A stretch of 64,000 nt of DNA from Allolucifera butyrica (lineage in GTDB: Bacteria; Bacillota; Negativicutes; Sporomusales; UPPP01): NCBI RefSeq assembly GCF_900476375.1, contig NZ_UPPP01000052.1, positions 1 through 64,000 of the forward strand, given 5' to 3'. This document shows positions 33,219 to 42,631 of this stretch, piece after piece. The position numbers were made by a program, and so were the translations under genes. Numbering within the stretch: the first letter of the stretch is position 1; every line of letters begins with the position of its first letter. Below the pieces are notes generated by a model. That model did not search any database. It had not been told where the DNA came from and worked only from the letters and a program-made list of their open reading frames with translations.

Positions 33219-34337
33219 TTAGATCACTGTTCCTTTCGCAATCACAAAGGGATAACTTTTTTCGCCTTTCAGATTTTTCCCGCCGGTGATATGAACGTCT
33301 TTGTCGCAAATAACATTTTCCACCACGGCGTTTTCGCAGATCTCACTCTTCTGCATGATAATACAATCTTTTATATAGGCTCCCCTATGTACCTTAACGC
33401 CGCGGAAGAGAATACTGTTTTCCACCTGACCTTCAATAATACAACTACTGGCCACCAGGGAATTGACCACCCGGGAGCTTTCCTTATATTGAGTCGGCGC
33501 TCCATCCTTGACTTTGGTATAGATGATACCGGAACGGAGAAACAAATCCCGCCACACTTCGGGAGCCAAAAGATTCATACTGTGCCGGTAGTAGTCCTGG
33601 GTAGAATGAATCCTCGCCAAATATCCCTGGAAAGCATACCCGTAAATTTTCAGGCGGCCGATATTTCTCATAATTCCATCCTGCACCATACTGTGTTCTC
33701 CCCGGGAAGCGCAAGACTCAATGAGCTCGATCAGCAGGTCTCTCTGCATTAGATACATCTCCAGGCACGACTTGGTTTGCCGGGAAGTGGCCGGATTGAT
33801 CTGCATGTCCGTTACCCGGCCGGTACCATCCGTTTTGATGACATTACACAGCCGGCAATCCTCCTCCGGTGATTCCCATTCTTTATACACCAGCGTAATG
33901 TCGGCATCTTGCTGCTGATGAAACGCAAGCACTCGATTAAAGTCAATATTACAAACCATGGCGGTGCCGGTAACCAATACATATTTTTGCCGGCTGTTGC
34001 GAATATAATCCAGATTGCTGTAAAAATTGCCCATTTCCCCTTTAACCGACTGCATGGCCAGCGAGTTTTGAAACGGCGGCAAAATGTAAAGGCCTTCCCA
34101 TTTACGGTCAAGATCCCACTCTTTACCCGACCGCAAATGGTCCATAAGCGCCCGGTATTTATCCTGTACCAGAATCCCCACATTGCGGATGCCGGCGTTC
34201 ACCATATTAGACAGGGCAAAATCGATCAGGCGGTACCTGCCGGCGAACGGCATAGCGGCCAGCGGCCGGTGCAGGGTTAGTTTTTCCATATACATTTCAT
34301 TTTCATTGAGATTGATAATTCCCATTACATCTTTCAT
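33219..34337 (-). CDS. glgD: GlgD, non-catalytic ADP-glucose pyrophosphorylase subunit, copy 1
   Basis: A 372-residue nucleotidyltransferase homologue with a C-terminal left-handed beta-helix (hexapeptide repeats in ENSILFRGVKVHRGAYIKD). It starts [13 protein letters not shown] and lacks the GGxGSRL substrate loop found in GlgC, as Firmicute GlgD proteins do. In Bacillus-type enzymes GlgD joins GlgC and raises its activity. [20 protein letters not shown] aligns with the conserved GlgC core. A GGGGGGAA site precedes the ATG. It lies between glgC and glgA. Confidence 0.93.
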   Translation of the reverse strand: MKDVMGIINLNENEMYMEKLTLHRPLAAMPFAGRYRLIDFALSNMVNAGIRNVGILVQDKYRALMDHLRSGKEWDLDRKWEGLYILPPFQNSLAMQSVKGEMGNFYSNLDYIRNSRQKYVLVTGTAMVCNIDFNRVLAFHQQQDADITLVYKEWESPEEDCRLCNVIKTDGTGRVTDMQINPATSRQTKSCLEMYLMQRDLLIELIESCASRGEHSMVQDGIMRNIGRLKIYGYAFQGYLARIHSTQDYYRHSMNLLAPEVWRDLFLRSGIIYTKVKDGAPTQYKESSRVVNSLVASSCIIEGQVENSILFRGVKVHRGAYIKDCIIMQKSEICENAVVENVICDKDVHITGGKNLKGEKSYPFVIAKGTVI

Positions 34338-34358
34338 CGACCATTCCCCCCTTCTCTT

Positions 34359-35528
34359 TTACAGCGAACCGGCTTCCCGCTCAATCACCGTATTGCGGGC
34401 AAGCAGCCGGTTGTCCCCGACTACCGCTACCTTAGCATTACTGCGGCATCCGACCCGGCAACCCTCCTCCAACACCGTTTTACGGCCGATAATGGCCTTT
34501 TCCACTACGGCGCCGGGCCCGACGCGCACCCCGGCCATAATGACCGAATCCTTTACACTGGCTGTAGCATCAATATACACATTAGGAAACAGTACGGAGT
34601 GGTCCACTTCACCGAACACCTGGCAGCCTTCGCCGATGAGTGAACTTACCACTTTGGCCTCTTTGCCGATATAGTGCGGCGGCTGCGTGGGATTCACGGA
34701 ATAAATGCGCCATGTTTGGTCCGCCAGGTCCAGTTCCGGCTCATCTTTTAAAAGGTCCATATTAGCTTGCCAAAGACTCTCAATCAGGCCAACATCCTTC
34801 CAATAGCCTTTAAAGGGATAGGCATACAGGGAAAGTCCGGCCTGCAGCATTTTGGGAATGATGTTCTTGCCGAAATCCTTACTGGACTCCGGGTCTTGCT
34901 CATCCTCTATGAGAAACTGCCGCAACCGGTCCCAGTTAAAAATATAGATACCCATAGAAGCCAAATTGCTCTTGGCTTGTTTTGGTTTTTCCTCAAACGT
35001 TTCAATCCGGTTTCCCTCGCCGGTATTCATAATGCCAAAATGGCTGGTGTCCTTCCAGGGCACTTCAATCACGGCGATGGTAGTGTCGGCCTGCTTTTCC
35101 TTATGATAATCCAGCATAATGGAATAATCCATCTTATAAATGTGGTCGCCGGACAAAACAAGTACGTATTCCGGCCGGAACTGATCAATAAAATTCATAT
35201 TCTGATAAATAGCGTTGGCTGTACCGGTATACCATTGCCCGCCTTTTTCCTTAACGAACGGCGGCAGAACAAAAACACCGCCGTTTTTCCGGTCCAGGTC
35301 CCACGAACTGCCGATACCAATGTAAGTATGTAAATACAATGGCTGATACTGTGTCAATACGCCAACCGTGTCCAGACCGGAATTGTAGCAGTTGCTGAGC
35401 GTAAAATCAATAATCCGGTATTTGCCGCCAAAGGGAACTGCCGGTTTGGCAATATTTTTGGTCAGTACCCCCAGCCGGCTGCCTTGTCCGCCTGCCAAAA
35501 TCATCGCAATGCATTCTTTCTTAAGCAT
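34359..35528 (-). CDS. glgC: Glucose-1-phosphate adenylyltransferase, copy 1
   Basis: A 389-residue enzyme that makes ADP-glucose from glucose-1-phosphate and ATP. The catalytic loop [12 protein letters not shown] is at about residues 12-23. [11 protein letters not shown] holds the metal-binding Asp, and the glucose-1-phosphate site [20 protein letters not shown] is present. The C-terminus is a beta-helix ending in the hexapeptide-like [20 protein letters not shown]. Together with GlgD it feeds GlgA. GGGAGGTGG precedes the ATG. Confidence 0.96.
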   Translation of the reverse strand: MLKKECIAMILAGGQGSRLGVLTKNIAKPAVPFGGKYRIIDFTLSNCYNSGLDTVGVLTQYQPLYLHTYIGIGSSWDLDRKNGGVFVLPPFVKEKGGQWYTGTANAIYQNMNFIDQFRPEYVLVLSGDHIYKMDYSIMLDYHKEKQADTTIAVIEVPWKDTSHFGIMNTGEGNRIETFEEKPKQAKSNLASMGIYIFNWDRLRQFLIEDEQDPESSKDFGKNIIPKMLQAGLSLYAYPFKGYWKDVGLIESLWQANMDLLKDEPELDLADQTWRIYSVNPTQPPHYIGKEAKVVSSLIGEGCQVFGEVDHSVLFPNVYIDATASVKDSVIMAGVRVGPGAVVEKAIIGRKTVLEEGCRVGCRSNAKVAVVGDNRLLARNTVIEREAGSL

Positions 35529-35545
35529 GAAACCACCTCCCGTAT

Positions 35546-37441
35546 TTAATCTGATTCTTCCTGCAGCCGTTGCCAGTAAATCGTCGCCAGCGGTGGAATG
35601 CGAAGAACTAAAGAATAGGCCTGATTCTGCCAGGGTATGGGTTCGGCGGTAAATACGCCCTCGTTTTTCTGTCCGGAACCGCCGTACTCTTCCCGGTCGC
35701 TGTTAAAAACTTCCCGATACCGGCCCGGCCCCGGTACACCAATGCGGTATCCTTCATGCACCGCCGGCGTGAAATTGGCCAGAATAATCACCGTATCCGC
35801 AGCCGCCCGTCCCCGGCGCATAAAGGTTACAATGCTGTGCAAATAATCGTTGCAATCGATCCACTCAAAACCTTGCCAATTGGTATCCTCCTGCCAAAAA
35901 GCCCTGGCTGAAAGGTAAAAGTGATTCAGTTCCTTCACATAATGATGCAGTTTGCGGTGCATGTCATACTCAAGCAAGTGCCAGTCCAGGCTGTCATACT
36001 CCTTCCATTCAATGAACTGCCCGAACTCGCCTCCCATAAACAGGAGCTTTTTGCCCGGATGCGCCATCATATAACCGTAAAAAGAGCGCAGGCCGGCAAA
36101 CTTTTGCCAGTAGTCACCGGGCATTTTGTTAAGAAGGGAACGCTTGCCGTGCACCACTTCATCATGGGACAACGGCAGAATAAAATTTTCCGAGAAAGCA
36201 TACATCAAAGAAAATGTCAGTAACTGGTGCTCCCACTTGCGATGAATGGAATCCATCTCCATATACCGCAGCATATCATTCATCCAGCCCATATTCCATT
36301 TATAATTGAAGCCGAGTCCGCCAAGATAGGCAGGGCGGCTGACCAGCGGCCAGGCCGTCGATTCTTCGGCGATCATCAGCACCTGGGGATGCTGCTTGAA
36401 TACGGTCTCGTTCAATTTCCGGAGAAATTGAATGGCCTCCAGATTTTCCCGGCCGCCATACTGATTGGGAAGCCATTCCCCGCCTTCTTTGCCGTAATCA
36501 AGATATAACATGTTGGCTACGGCGTCCACCCGGAGACCGTCCACATGATAGACATCGAGCCAAAACATGGCGTTGGAAATCAGAAAACTCAACACTTCCG
36601 GCTTGCCGAAATCAAAGTTGGCAGTTCCCCAGCCCGGATTTTCACTGCGGGCCGACCAGCCGCATTCGTAAAGAGGCGTACCGTCAAACATTCTCAGCCC
36701 ATGATCGTCTTTGCAAAAATGTCCCGGAACCCAGTCGAGAATAACGCCAATCCCGTATTGATGACAGGTATCCACCAGAAACATGAAATCTTCCGGTGTC
36801 CCATAACGGCTGGTGGCGGCAAAAAAGCCCGTAACCTGATAGCCCCAGGATGCATCCAGCGGATGCTCCATTACCGGTAAAAGCTCAATATGGGTATAGC
36901 CCATGCCGGCCGCATACTTTGCTAATTCTTCGGCCGTTTCCCGATATGAAAGGAACGTCCCCTGCCCGGTGTGTCTCCACGATCCGAGATGCACCTCATA
37001 GATGAGCATAGGACGTTCATAACTCGATTCCTTCTGTTTTTGGGCTGTCCAAAACTGATCATGCCAAACATATTTCTCCAGGCTGGCGACCCGCGAAGCC
37101 GTACCCGGCCGGCATTCGGCACTAAAGGCGAACGGGTCGGCCTTTAAGAACACTTGACCTTCCGGGGTATGAATTTCGAATTTATATAATTCCCCTTCCT
37201 GTACGCCCGGAACAAACAACAACCAGATTCCCGACTCAGCCACCCGACTCATACCGTGGTCTTGTCCCCGCCAGCCGTTAAAATCGCCGGTTACATAAAC
37301 AGCCTGGGCATGTGGCGCCCAAACGGAAAATTGCACTCCCGGCGTTCCCTCCGCTTCCGTCAAATGAGCGCCTAACATTTTGTAGCTGTAATAATGGCTT
37401 CCCTCATGAAACAGGTAGGTATCAAAGGCGCTAATCGTCAT
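35546..37441 (-). CDS. glgB: 1,4-alpha-glucan branching enzyme, copy 1
   Basis: A 631-residue GH13 enzyme that introduces alpha-1,6 branches. The N-terminal CBM48 domain ([20 protein letters not shown]) precedes a TIM barrel with DWVPGHF, the nucleophile Asp in [15 protein letters not shown], the acid Glu in [10 protein letters not shown] and the transition-state pair in [14 protein letters not shown]. The frame is open 26 codons further, but the ATG at 37441 is eight bases from AGGAGG and starts with the family sequence. It is the first gene of the complete glgBCDAP operon. Confidence 0.95.
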   Translation of the reverse strand: MTISAFDTYLFHEGSHYYSYKMLGAHLTEAEGTPGVQFSVWAPHAQAVYVTGDFNGWRGQDHGMSRVAESGIWLLFVPGVQEGELYKFEIHTPEGQVFLKADPFAFSAECRPGTASRVASLEKYVWHDQFWTAQKQKESSYERPMLIYEVHLGSWRHTGQGTFLSYRETAEELAKYAAGMGYTHIELLPVMEHPLDASWGYQVTGFFAATSRYGTPEDFMFLVDTCHQYGIGVILDWVPGHFCKDDHGLRMFDGTPLYECGWSARSENPGWGTANFDFGKPEVLSFLISNAMFWLDVYHVDGLRVDAVANMLYLDYGKEGGEWLPNQYGGRENLEAIQFLRKLNETVFKQHPQVLMIAEESTAWPLVSRPAYLGGLGFNYKWNMGWMNDMLRYMEMDSIHRKWEHQLLTFSLMYAFSENFILPLSHDEVVHGKRSLLNKMPGDYWQKFAGLRSFYGYMMAHPGKKLLFMGGEFGQFIEWKEYDSLDWHLLEYDMHRKLHHYVKELNHFYLSARAFWQEDTNWQGFEWIDCNDYLHSIVTFMRRGRAAADTVIILANFTPAVHEGYRIGVPGPGRYREVFNSDREEYGGSGQKNEGVFTAEPIPWQNQAYSLVLRIPPLATIYWQRLQEESD

Positions 37442-37635
37442 ATGCATGTCCTCCTGTCCTGCTTGGATCACATTGATTTTTGTTTTGAAAATTCGGTAAC
37501 AAAAAGGAAAATCCTGCATAACTACCGATAAATTCAGCGTAATTATTTCGTATCCACCTTACTAATCCGAAAAACAGAAAACTTTGATTTCGGCCGGGAA
37601 AAATTTATTCTTCCTCCGGAAAGGATGTCGTTTTC

Positions 37636-37645
37636 TTTTGTCGAA
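37636..37645 (+). promoter_or_regulatory. Possible Spo0A box between glgB1 and homocysteine cluster
   Basis: CTTTTGTCGAA contains the Spo0A core TGTCGAA with the preferred T-rich 5' flank. It lies about 65 bp before the homocysteine cluster start and 195 bp before glgB1. Single short motif, so weak. Confidence 0.3.
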
Positions 37646-37708
37646 GTGATAGGAAATTATTTACACTCTCTATTCATTTTTTAGTTGAACGGAAAAGGGG
37701 GCTTTGCC

Positions 37709-38884
37709 ATGAGTGTCACCAAAACGTATGAAGAGATTAATGCCAAAATCAGGCAGGGAAAAGCCGTTGTCGTAACTGCCGAGGAAATTATTCCCATGGT
37801 GGAGGAGATGGGGCCGGAAAAAGCGGCCCAAACGGTGGACGTCGTCACCACCGGCACCTTCGGCCCCATGTGTTCGTCCGGTGTCTTTCTTAACCTGGGT
37901 CACAGCGACCCGCCGATTCGCATCAAGAAACTATGGCTTAACGATGTGCCGGCTTATGCCGGGATCGCGGCCGTAGACGCTTACCTCGGCGCTACCGAAG
38001 AGGCGGAGCATTGCGGGGAGCGCCTGTATGGCGGCGCTCATGTCATTGAAGAACTGCTTATGGGAAAAGCCGTCCGGATGAAGGCAATCGGCACCGGCAC
38101 GGATTGTTATCCCTGCAAAGAAATAGAAGGCTTCATTACCCTCAACGACATCAATGAAGCGGTGATGATGAATCCCCGCAACGCTTATCAGAATTACGCC
38201 GCCGCCGTCAATTCCACCGACCGGCCTCTATATACCTACATGGGCATCCTGTTGCCCCGGCTGGGTAATATCACTTACTCCACCGCCGGTGCGCTCAGTC
38301 CGCTGCTGAATGATCCCGAATACCGGACTATCGGCGTCGGCACCCGGATTTTCCTCGGCGGGGCGGCCGGCTACGTAGCCTGGCACGGCACCCAGCATAA
38401 TCCCAACCGGGACCGCAGTGAAAACGGCGTGCCCGTTGGCCCTGCCGGTACGTTAAGTGTCATTGGCAATCTAAAAGAGATGAGTCCGGAATATATTAAA
38501 GCCGCTGTTTACGAACGGTACGGTGTCAGCATGTTTGTCGGCATAGGCCTCCCCATTCCCGTCCTGGATGCGGACATGGCGGCCAGACTGGCCGTAAAAG
38601 ACGAGGACATCCATACATGGTTAATTGACTACGGCGTACCCGCCCGCAACCGCCCGGCCCTGGCCAAAGTCAGTTACGCCCAGTTGAAGTCAGGCTATAT
38701 TGAATTAAACGGACGCAAAGTTCCTACCGCTCCACTCTCCAGCCTTAAAACGGCCCGTAAAATTGCCACCCTATTAAAAGAACGGATTCAGCAGGGCCGT
38801 TTTTTCTTGCAGGAGCCGGCCGAACCGCTGCCGCGCCATACCCAGGGAGTTCATCCTATGAATGTAAGGGGGTCCGTCGAATGA
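37709..38884 (+). CDS. Homocysteine biosynthesis protein (COG1900/DUF39)
   Basis: A 391-residue protein of the family shown in methanogens to act, with a NIL-ferredoxin partner, in reductive sulfur insertion into aspartate semialdehyde to make homocysteine. Conserved parts include TFGPMCSSGVFLNLGHSDPP, AIGTGTDCYPCKEIEG with two candidate catalytic Cys, and AAGYVAWHGTQHNP. AAAAGGGGGC lies before the ATG at 37709; the TTG eight codons earlier has no site. It overlaps the next gene by four bases (ATGA). Family function is from archaeal work, so its role here is inferred from the intact three-gene cluster. Confidence 0.88.
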   Translation: MSVTKTYEEINAKIRQGKAVVVTAEEIIPMVEEMGPEKAAQTVDVVTTGTFGPMCSSGVFLNLGHSDPPIRIKKLWLNDVPAYAGIAAVDAYLGATEEAEHCGERLYGGAHVIEELLMGKAVRMKAIGTGTDCYPCKEIEGFITLNDINEAVMMNPRNAYQNYAAAVNSTDRPLYTYMGILLPRLGNITYSTAGALSPLLNDPEYRTIGVGTRIFLGGAAGYVAWHGTQHNPNRDRSENGVPVGPAGTLSVIGNLKEMSPEYIKAAVYERYGVSMFVGIGLPIPVLDADMAARLAVKDEDIHTWLIDYGVPARNRPALAKVSYAQLKSGYIELNGRKVPTAPLSSLKTARKIATLLKERIQQGRFFLQEPAEPLPRHTQGVHPMNVRGSVE

Positions 38885-39288
38885 AACGGCGTTTCACCAT
38901 TAAATTCCGGTCCGAAGCGGCAACCAAGCCGCTTACCTATCACTTGATTAAAGATTATAACCTGAAAGTTAATATTTTACGGGCCCTGATTAACGAAGGC
39001 CAGGAGGGCATGCTGCTTATGGAAGTGGATGCCGATCCGGCCGACCTGGAAAAAGGTCTGGCTTTCATGCAGGCGGAAGGAATTACCATTATTCCCGTCG
39101 GACAGCAGGTGAAACTGGACAAAGAACGATGCATCCATTGCGGAGCATGTACCGCCGTCTGTTTTTCCGGCGCCCTGCAACTGGACCGGACGGCCTGGGA
39201 AGTCACCATGGACTCGGATAAATGCGTCATGTGCGGTCTGTGTGTCTCGGCTTGCCCGCTTAAAATCATCACGGTAGAATTCAAATGA
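38881..39288 (+). CDS. NIL-domain ferredoxin of homocysteine cluster
   Basis: A 135-residue protein: a NIL domain (about residues 1-75, with YHLIKDYNLKVNILRALINE) of the kind found on methionine transport ATPases, then two 4Fe-4S motifs (CIHCGACTAVC and CVMCGLCVSACP). It matches the ferredoxin partner of COG1900 proteins and should supply electrons for sulfur reduction. ATGA overlaps at both ends tie it to its neighbours for coupled translation. Confidence 0.92.
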   Translation: MKRRFTIKFRSEAATKPLTYHLIKDYNLKVNILRALINEGQEGMLLMEVDADPADLEKGLAFMQAEGITIIPVGQQVKLDKERCIHCGACTAVCFSGALQLDRTAWEVTMDSDKCVMCGLCVSACPLKIITVEFK

Positions 39289-40034
39289 CCTTCCAGCCGC
39301 GTACTTACCGCCGCTTGATGAAGACCAAAGGACTGACGTCTTTTGCCGTGACTTATAAGGAAACCGACCTTTGGCTTAGTCTGGACAATGAAGCGGATTC
39401 CCCCCAACTGGCGCTGGAAATTTTCTACTGGCTAAAAGAATGGCGGCAAGCACTGGAAGCCTATATTGCGGAAAATCCGGCTTTTCTGACTAGCCTCGAA
39501 CCTCTTCCCCCGGACCCGGAAGCCCCGGAGCTCGCGCAAAAAATGCTGGAAGCCGCGGTTTCCGCCGGTGTCGGTCCCATGGCCGCCGTCGCCGGCGCTT
39601 TTGCCCAGGCAGTCGGCGAGCGGCTGCTGCAAACCAAAAAGGTAACGGAAGTGCTGGTTGAGAATGGCGGCGATATCTATCTGAATGCCAACCGGGAATT
39701 GACGGTGGGCATCTACGCCGGCGCCTCTCCCTTGTCGCAGAAAGTCGGCCTGAAACTTCATCCCGCCGGGCATCCGCTGGGAGTCTGCACCTCCGCCGGA
39801 ACGGTAGGTCCCTCGCTCAGTCTGGGCAACGCCGATGCGGTGGTTATACTATCCTCTTCCCCGGTTTACGCCGACGCCTATGCTACCACCCTCGGCAATC
39901 TGGTCGGGACTCCGGCGGACATCCCCCGGGCTTTGGAACTGGCCCCCACCCTACCCCAGCTGACCGGCGCCGTTATCATCGCCGGGGATCAACTAGGGGC
40001 CTGGGGCGATGTCCATTTGGTGCCACTGCAATGA
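39285..40034 (+). CDS. UPF0280 family protein of homocysteine cluster
   Basis: A 249-residue protein related in fold to ApbE flavin transferases (COG2122). The central GPMAAVAGAFAQAVGERLLQ and the NGGDIYLN motif, then GVCTSAGTVGPSLSLGNADA, are conserved in the group. In methanogens a homologue works together with the COG1900 and NIL-ferredoxin proteins in homocysteine formation, and the three genes here are fused by four-base overlaps. The exact chemical step is not established. A terminator and repeat cassette follow. Confidence 0.88.
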   Translation: MTFQPRTYRRLMKTKGLTSFAVTYKETDLWLSLDNEADSPQLALEIFYWLKEWRQALEAYIAENPAFLTSLEPLPPDPEAPELAQKMLEAAVSAGVGPMAAVAGAFAQAVGERLLQTKKVTEVLVENGGDIYLNANRELTVGIYAGASPLSQKVGLKLHPAGHPLGVCTSAGTVGPSLSLGNADAVVILSSSPVYADAYATTLGNLVGTPADIPRALELAPTLPQLTGAVIIAGDQLGAWGDVHLVPLQ

Positions 40035-40058
40035 GAAAGACCGCACCAGCGGTCTTTC
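40033..40058 (+). terminator. Terminator of homocysteine cluster
   Basis: GAAAGACCGC-ACCA-GCGGTCTTTC hairpin directly after the stop; start of the next cassette copy. Confidence 0.85.
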
Positions 40059-40205
40059 GGCTCATAGCGCAGGGCTCAAGGGCGCGGAAAACCCGTCTGA
40101 AAATCACTTTGGGCGGCCGCCCAGGCAGGAGAATCGTCTTGTCATAAGCGGAGGTTAAGTGGCAACGGCTATCTATGTAGTCCTTAAAACTTATACTTCA
40201 AGTAA
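40057..40205 (+). repeat. Dispersed intergenic cassette without palindrome (empty site)
   Basis: CATAGCGCAGGGCTCAAGGG, then GAATCGTCTTGTCATAAGCG and GGAGGTTAAGTGGCAACGG, then GGCTATCTATG and AAAACTTATA. At the point where 10347 and 20985 carry the 155-bp palindrome (between GGAGGTT and TAGTGGCAACGG), this copy joins directly. Confidence 0.8.
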
Positions 40206-40231
40206 TTTGAAACCGGGGATAAGGAGGTTTT

Positions 40232-40864
40232 ATGGATAAAACGGAAACAACCGTCAAGGCATACAATGCCTGCGCGGCTGATTTTACAGCCAAATTCATG
40301 GATTTAGCATTATATAAAGATAGTCTGAATCATTTTATTAACTTAGTGCCCGCGGGAGCAAAGATATTGGACGCGGGTTGCGGCCCCGGCAATATTGCCC
40401 GTTTATTGCTGGAAAAACAGAAAGGCTTTCGCGTATCGGGCTTTGATCTGTCACCGGAAATGGTTAAACTGGCGATAAACAATGTTCCCGGCGCTTCCTT
40501 TCAGATTGGCGATATACGAAATCTCTCCTCCTGGGAACCCGGTTACGACGCGATCATTGCCGCATTTTCCATCGTGCATCTGTCCAATGACGAGACGTTG
40601 CAGTTCATCAGGAATGTCTCCTGCCTGTTAAAAGCAGAAGGTCTTTTCTATTTAAGCTGCATTCAGGGGGACCATGCCGGTTACGCAACCACCAGCTTCA
40701 GCCGGAAAGAAATTTATTTCAACCGTTTTTCCCGGAATTTTATTCTTACGGCCTTAACCGGCCACAATTTCAATATCGTAAATACCTTTAGCCAGGCTTA
40801 CCCGGAGCCGGATGGAACAACCTCAACGGAGCTCTTCTTTTATGCCCGCAAAATGCCGTTATAA
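40232..40864 (+). CDS. Class I SAM-dependent methyltransferase
   Basis: A 210-residue Rossmann methyltransferase. Motif I is ILDAGCGPGNIARLLL (about residues 46-61), motif II is VSGFDLSPEMVKLA, motif III is SFQIGDIRNLSSW and motif IV is YDAIIAAFSIVHLSNDE. It resembles the UbiE/Coq5-like small-molecule group. The acceptor is unknown. GATAAGGAGG precedes the ATG. It stands alone, 170 bp behind a cassette repeat, and is followed by a terminator. Confidence 0.88.
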   Translation: MDKTETTVKAYNACAADFTAKFMDLALYKDSLNHFINLVPAGAKILDAGCGPGNIARLLLEKQKGFRVSGFDLSPEMVKLAINNVPGASFQIGDIRNLSSWEPGYDAIIAAFSIVHLSNDETLQFIRNVSCLLKAEGLFYLSCIQGDHAGYATTSFSRKEIYFNRFSRNFILTALTGHNFNIVNTFSQAYPEPDGTTSTELFFYARKMPL

Positions 40865-40908
40865 CCTAATTTGCTTCTTTCTTCCTGGCTTTTTCCTCCA
40901 AACAGCCA

Positions 40909-40933
40909 AGCTCCGCCCAAGCGGAGCTTTTTC
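40909..40933 (+). terminator. Terminator of methyltransferase gene
   Basis: AAGCTCCGC-CCAA-GCGGAGCTTTTTC hairpin 45 bp after the stop. Confidence 0.85.
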
Positions 40934-41013
40934 TCGCTTCTAGGGGGAATATTCCCCGGCCGGCAACAGTACATATTAATAAAGATTAAATAAGGGAAGC
41001 AGGTTGAAAACAT

Positions 41014-41574
41014 ATGGTAACCAGACACCAAAAGGAAAGCCATCACCAGCCAAATTGGTGTTCCGCCCCTGAGCCATATCCCGTGCCCAGGGCGGAACGA
41101 CCGAATCTATATTATGCAATGCTGCTGCTGGAAGACTATACCGGCGTTATCAGCGAGTTTACTGCTGCAACTCAATATTTTCATCATTCCCTCCGCTTTC
41201 AGGAAGGTTATGATGATTTAGCAGAGTTACTGGAGTGCATTTCCATTACCGAAATGCTGCACATGCAGTTGCTGGGAGAAACCATCCAACTGCTTGGTTC
41301 AGACCCCAAGTTTCGAACAATTACGGAAAATCGCCCCGATTACTGGCAGGCTACTTATGTCTATTACGGAGAAGGTCTTTATGACCGGCTGTCGGCCGAT
41401 ATCGCCGCCGAGATATCGGCGATAAAGCAATACCGCCACCATCAGCAGATCATAAATGATTGTCATGTTAAAGAATTACTTGGCAGAATCATTCTTGACG
41501 AAGAATGCCATTTACAATTATTCCGGGAAGCAGCTAAGAAATATTGCGGCCAAACAGAAGAGGAATCTCCATAA
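41014..41574 (+). CDS. Ferritin-like di-iron/manganese protein
   Basis: A 186-residue four-helix protein. Metal-ligand pattern: Glu in VISEFTAATQYF, Glu-His in ITEMLHMQLLGE, Glu in IAAEISAIKQYRHH and Glu-His in DEECHLQLF. That is the two ExxH-type pairs of ferritin-like carboxylate-bridged proteins. The length and the N-terminal His/Pro-rich segment resemble the Mn-catalase/CotJC-like and rubrerythrin-like small proteins of spore formers. Likely role: peroxide removal or metal handling, supported by a superoxide dismutase gene facing it. The specific reaction is uncertain. Confidence 0.75.
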   Translation: MVTRHQKESHHQPNWCSAPEPYPVPRAERPNLYYAMLLLEDYTGVISEFTAATQYFHHSLRFQEGYDDLAELLECISITEMLHMQLLGETIQLLGSDPKFRTITENRPDYWQATYVYYGEGLYDRLSADIAAEISAIKQYRHHQQIINDCHVKELLGRIILDEECHLQLFREAAKKYCGQTEEESP

Positions 41575-41638
41575 GAAAGACCGCCCTAAGAGCTTAGGGC
41601 GGTCTTTCGGCTCGTGGCGCAGGGCTCAGCGCGCGGAG
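41575..41638 (+). terminator. Terminator plus cassette fragment after ferritin-like gene
   Basis: AGAAAGACCGCCCTAAG-AG-CTTAGGGCGGTCTTTC is a 14-bp GC-rich stem. It is followed by CTCGTGGCGCAGGGCTC (41610-41627), the first block of the dispersed cassette. Confidence 0.85.
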
Positions 41639-41640
41639 CA

Positions 41641-41665
41641 ACACACTACCTGGTCAGGTAGTGTG
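41641..41665. terminator. Terminator between ferritin-like and SOD genes
   Basis: ACACACTACCTG-GT-CAGGTAGTGTGT, 12-bp perfect stem, T-rich on the rightward side. It lies 11 bp from the SOD stop. Confidence 0.75.
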
Positions 41666-41676
41666 TTTGTATTCTT

Positions 41677-42351
41677 TTATTCCGGGTCCCAGTCTGTCAG
41701 TACCAGGGGAAGGTTCCCCTGCATTGCTAAAATCAGCCGATTTTCAACCTCAAACCAGTTTATTAAATTAAGCCAGCATTTAACGTATTTTTCCCGTTCG
41801 TTTTGATAATCAAGATAATAGGCATGTTCCCATACATCTAAAACAAGTATGGGAATCACTCCCCACTGCGTAAGGTTCTGATGCTTTTCGGCGGTTAAAA
41901 TTTCCAGGCGGTTCCAGGCCGGATTCCAGGCGAGAATGCCCCAGCCGGATGCCTCTACTTTGGTAGTGGCCGTAACAAATTGTTCGAGAAACGCGCTGAA
42001 ACAGCCAAAGTATTTATTGATTTCCTCCATAGTGCAACGGCCCGGTTCGCCGCCGCATCCTTCCGGCGCCATGACCGTCCAGTAAATGCTATGCAAAATA
42101 TGGCCTGAGCCGTTAAAAGCCAGTTCATTTTCCCAATACTTAACCAATGTAAAGTTATTCTGCCGTCTTGCTTCCACCAGGGCTGATTCCGCCTTGTTCA
42201 ACCCTTCTACATAAGCTTTATGATGACGGTCGTGATGAAGTCTCAGTGTAGTGGCACTAATAATCGGTTCCAAGGCATCATACGGGTAAGGCAATGGCGG
42301 CAGTTTATGTTTACCCGCCGGAATATAACAGTCTAACGTTTGGATTGGCAA
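41677..42351 (-). CDS. Superoxide dismutase (Fe/Mn family)
   Basis: A protein of about 224 residues. HHDRHHKAYVEGLN supplies the first metal His, HILHSIYWTVM the second, and VLDVWEHAYYLDYQNER the Asp and final His. The Gln/His pattern around GWGILAW is also family-like. It converts superoxide to peroxide. The frame is open 16 codons further, but the TTG at 42349-42351 has a GGGAGG site eight bases upstream, whereas the upstream TTG has none. This start gives PIQTLDCYIPAGKHKLPPLP. No signal peptide, so cytosolic. Whether Fe or Mn is used cannot be read with certainty. Confidence 0.9.
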   Translation of the reverse strand: MPIQTLDCYIPAGKHKLPPLPYPYDALEPIISATTLRLHHDRHHKAYVEGLNKAESALVEARRQNNFTLVKYWENELAFNGSGHILHSIYWTVMAPEGCGGEPGRCTMEEINKYFGCFSAFLEQFVTATTKVEASGWGILAWNPAWNRLEILTAEKHQNLTQWGVIPILVLDVWEHAYYLDYQNEREKYVKCWLNLINWFEVENRLILAMQGNLPLVLTDWDPE

Positions 42352-42440
42352 TTTTTTAACCTCCCTGCTTATTGTCTTTGGTTTAGTATATTTCGGCAAT
42401 AAAAGGAAGGTGACAAAAAGAGTTTACGCAATAGAAAACG

Positions 42441-42600
42441 GCCCAAGGCACAGGGCTCAGGGCGCGGAACAACCCGCCCGAAAGGCAATCTTCTACTAAC
42501 ACAGTCGTTTTTCTGCAGACTGGTTCCATTAAAAAAGGACTGTCTCAATACTAAAATTGAGGCAGCCCCCTCGAATCATTGCACAGGGCTCAGGACGCAG
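42441..42600. repeat. Two fragments of the dispersed cassette
   Basis: AGGCACAGGGCTCAGGGCGC (42446-42465) and ATTGCACAGGGCTCAGGACG (42578-42597) match the first cassette block. Between them an ACTGTCTCAAT/ATTGAGGCAG hairpin (42539-42564) may end the small leftward gene. Otherwise I see nothing in 42400-42631. Confidence 0.55.
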
Positions 42601-42631
42601 GATAAACCCTGGATTTCTAATTTTCGCTGCG

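Noticed and set aside
33219-34337. GlgD1 as a second catalytic GlgC (likewise the copies at 54769 and 61676)
   Set aside because: All three lack the GGxGSRL substrate loop that the adjacent GlgC proteins keep, so they are called non-catalytic GlgD subunits.
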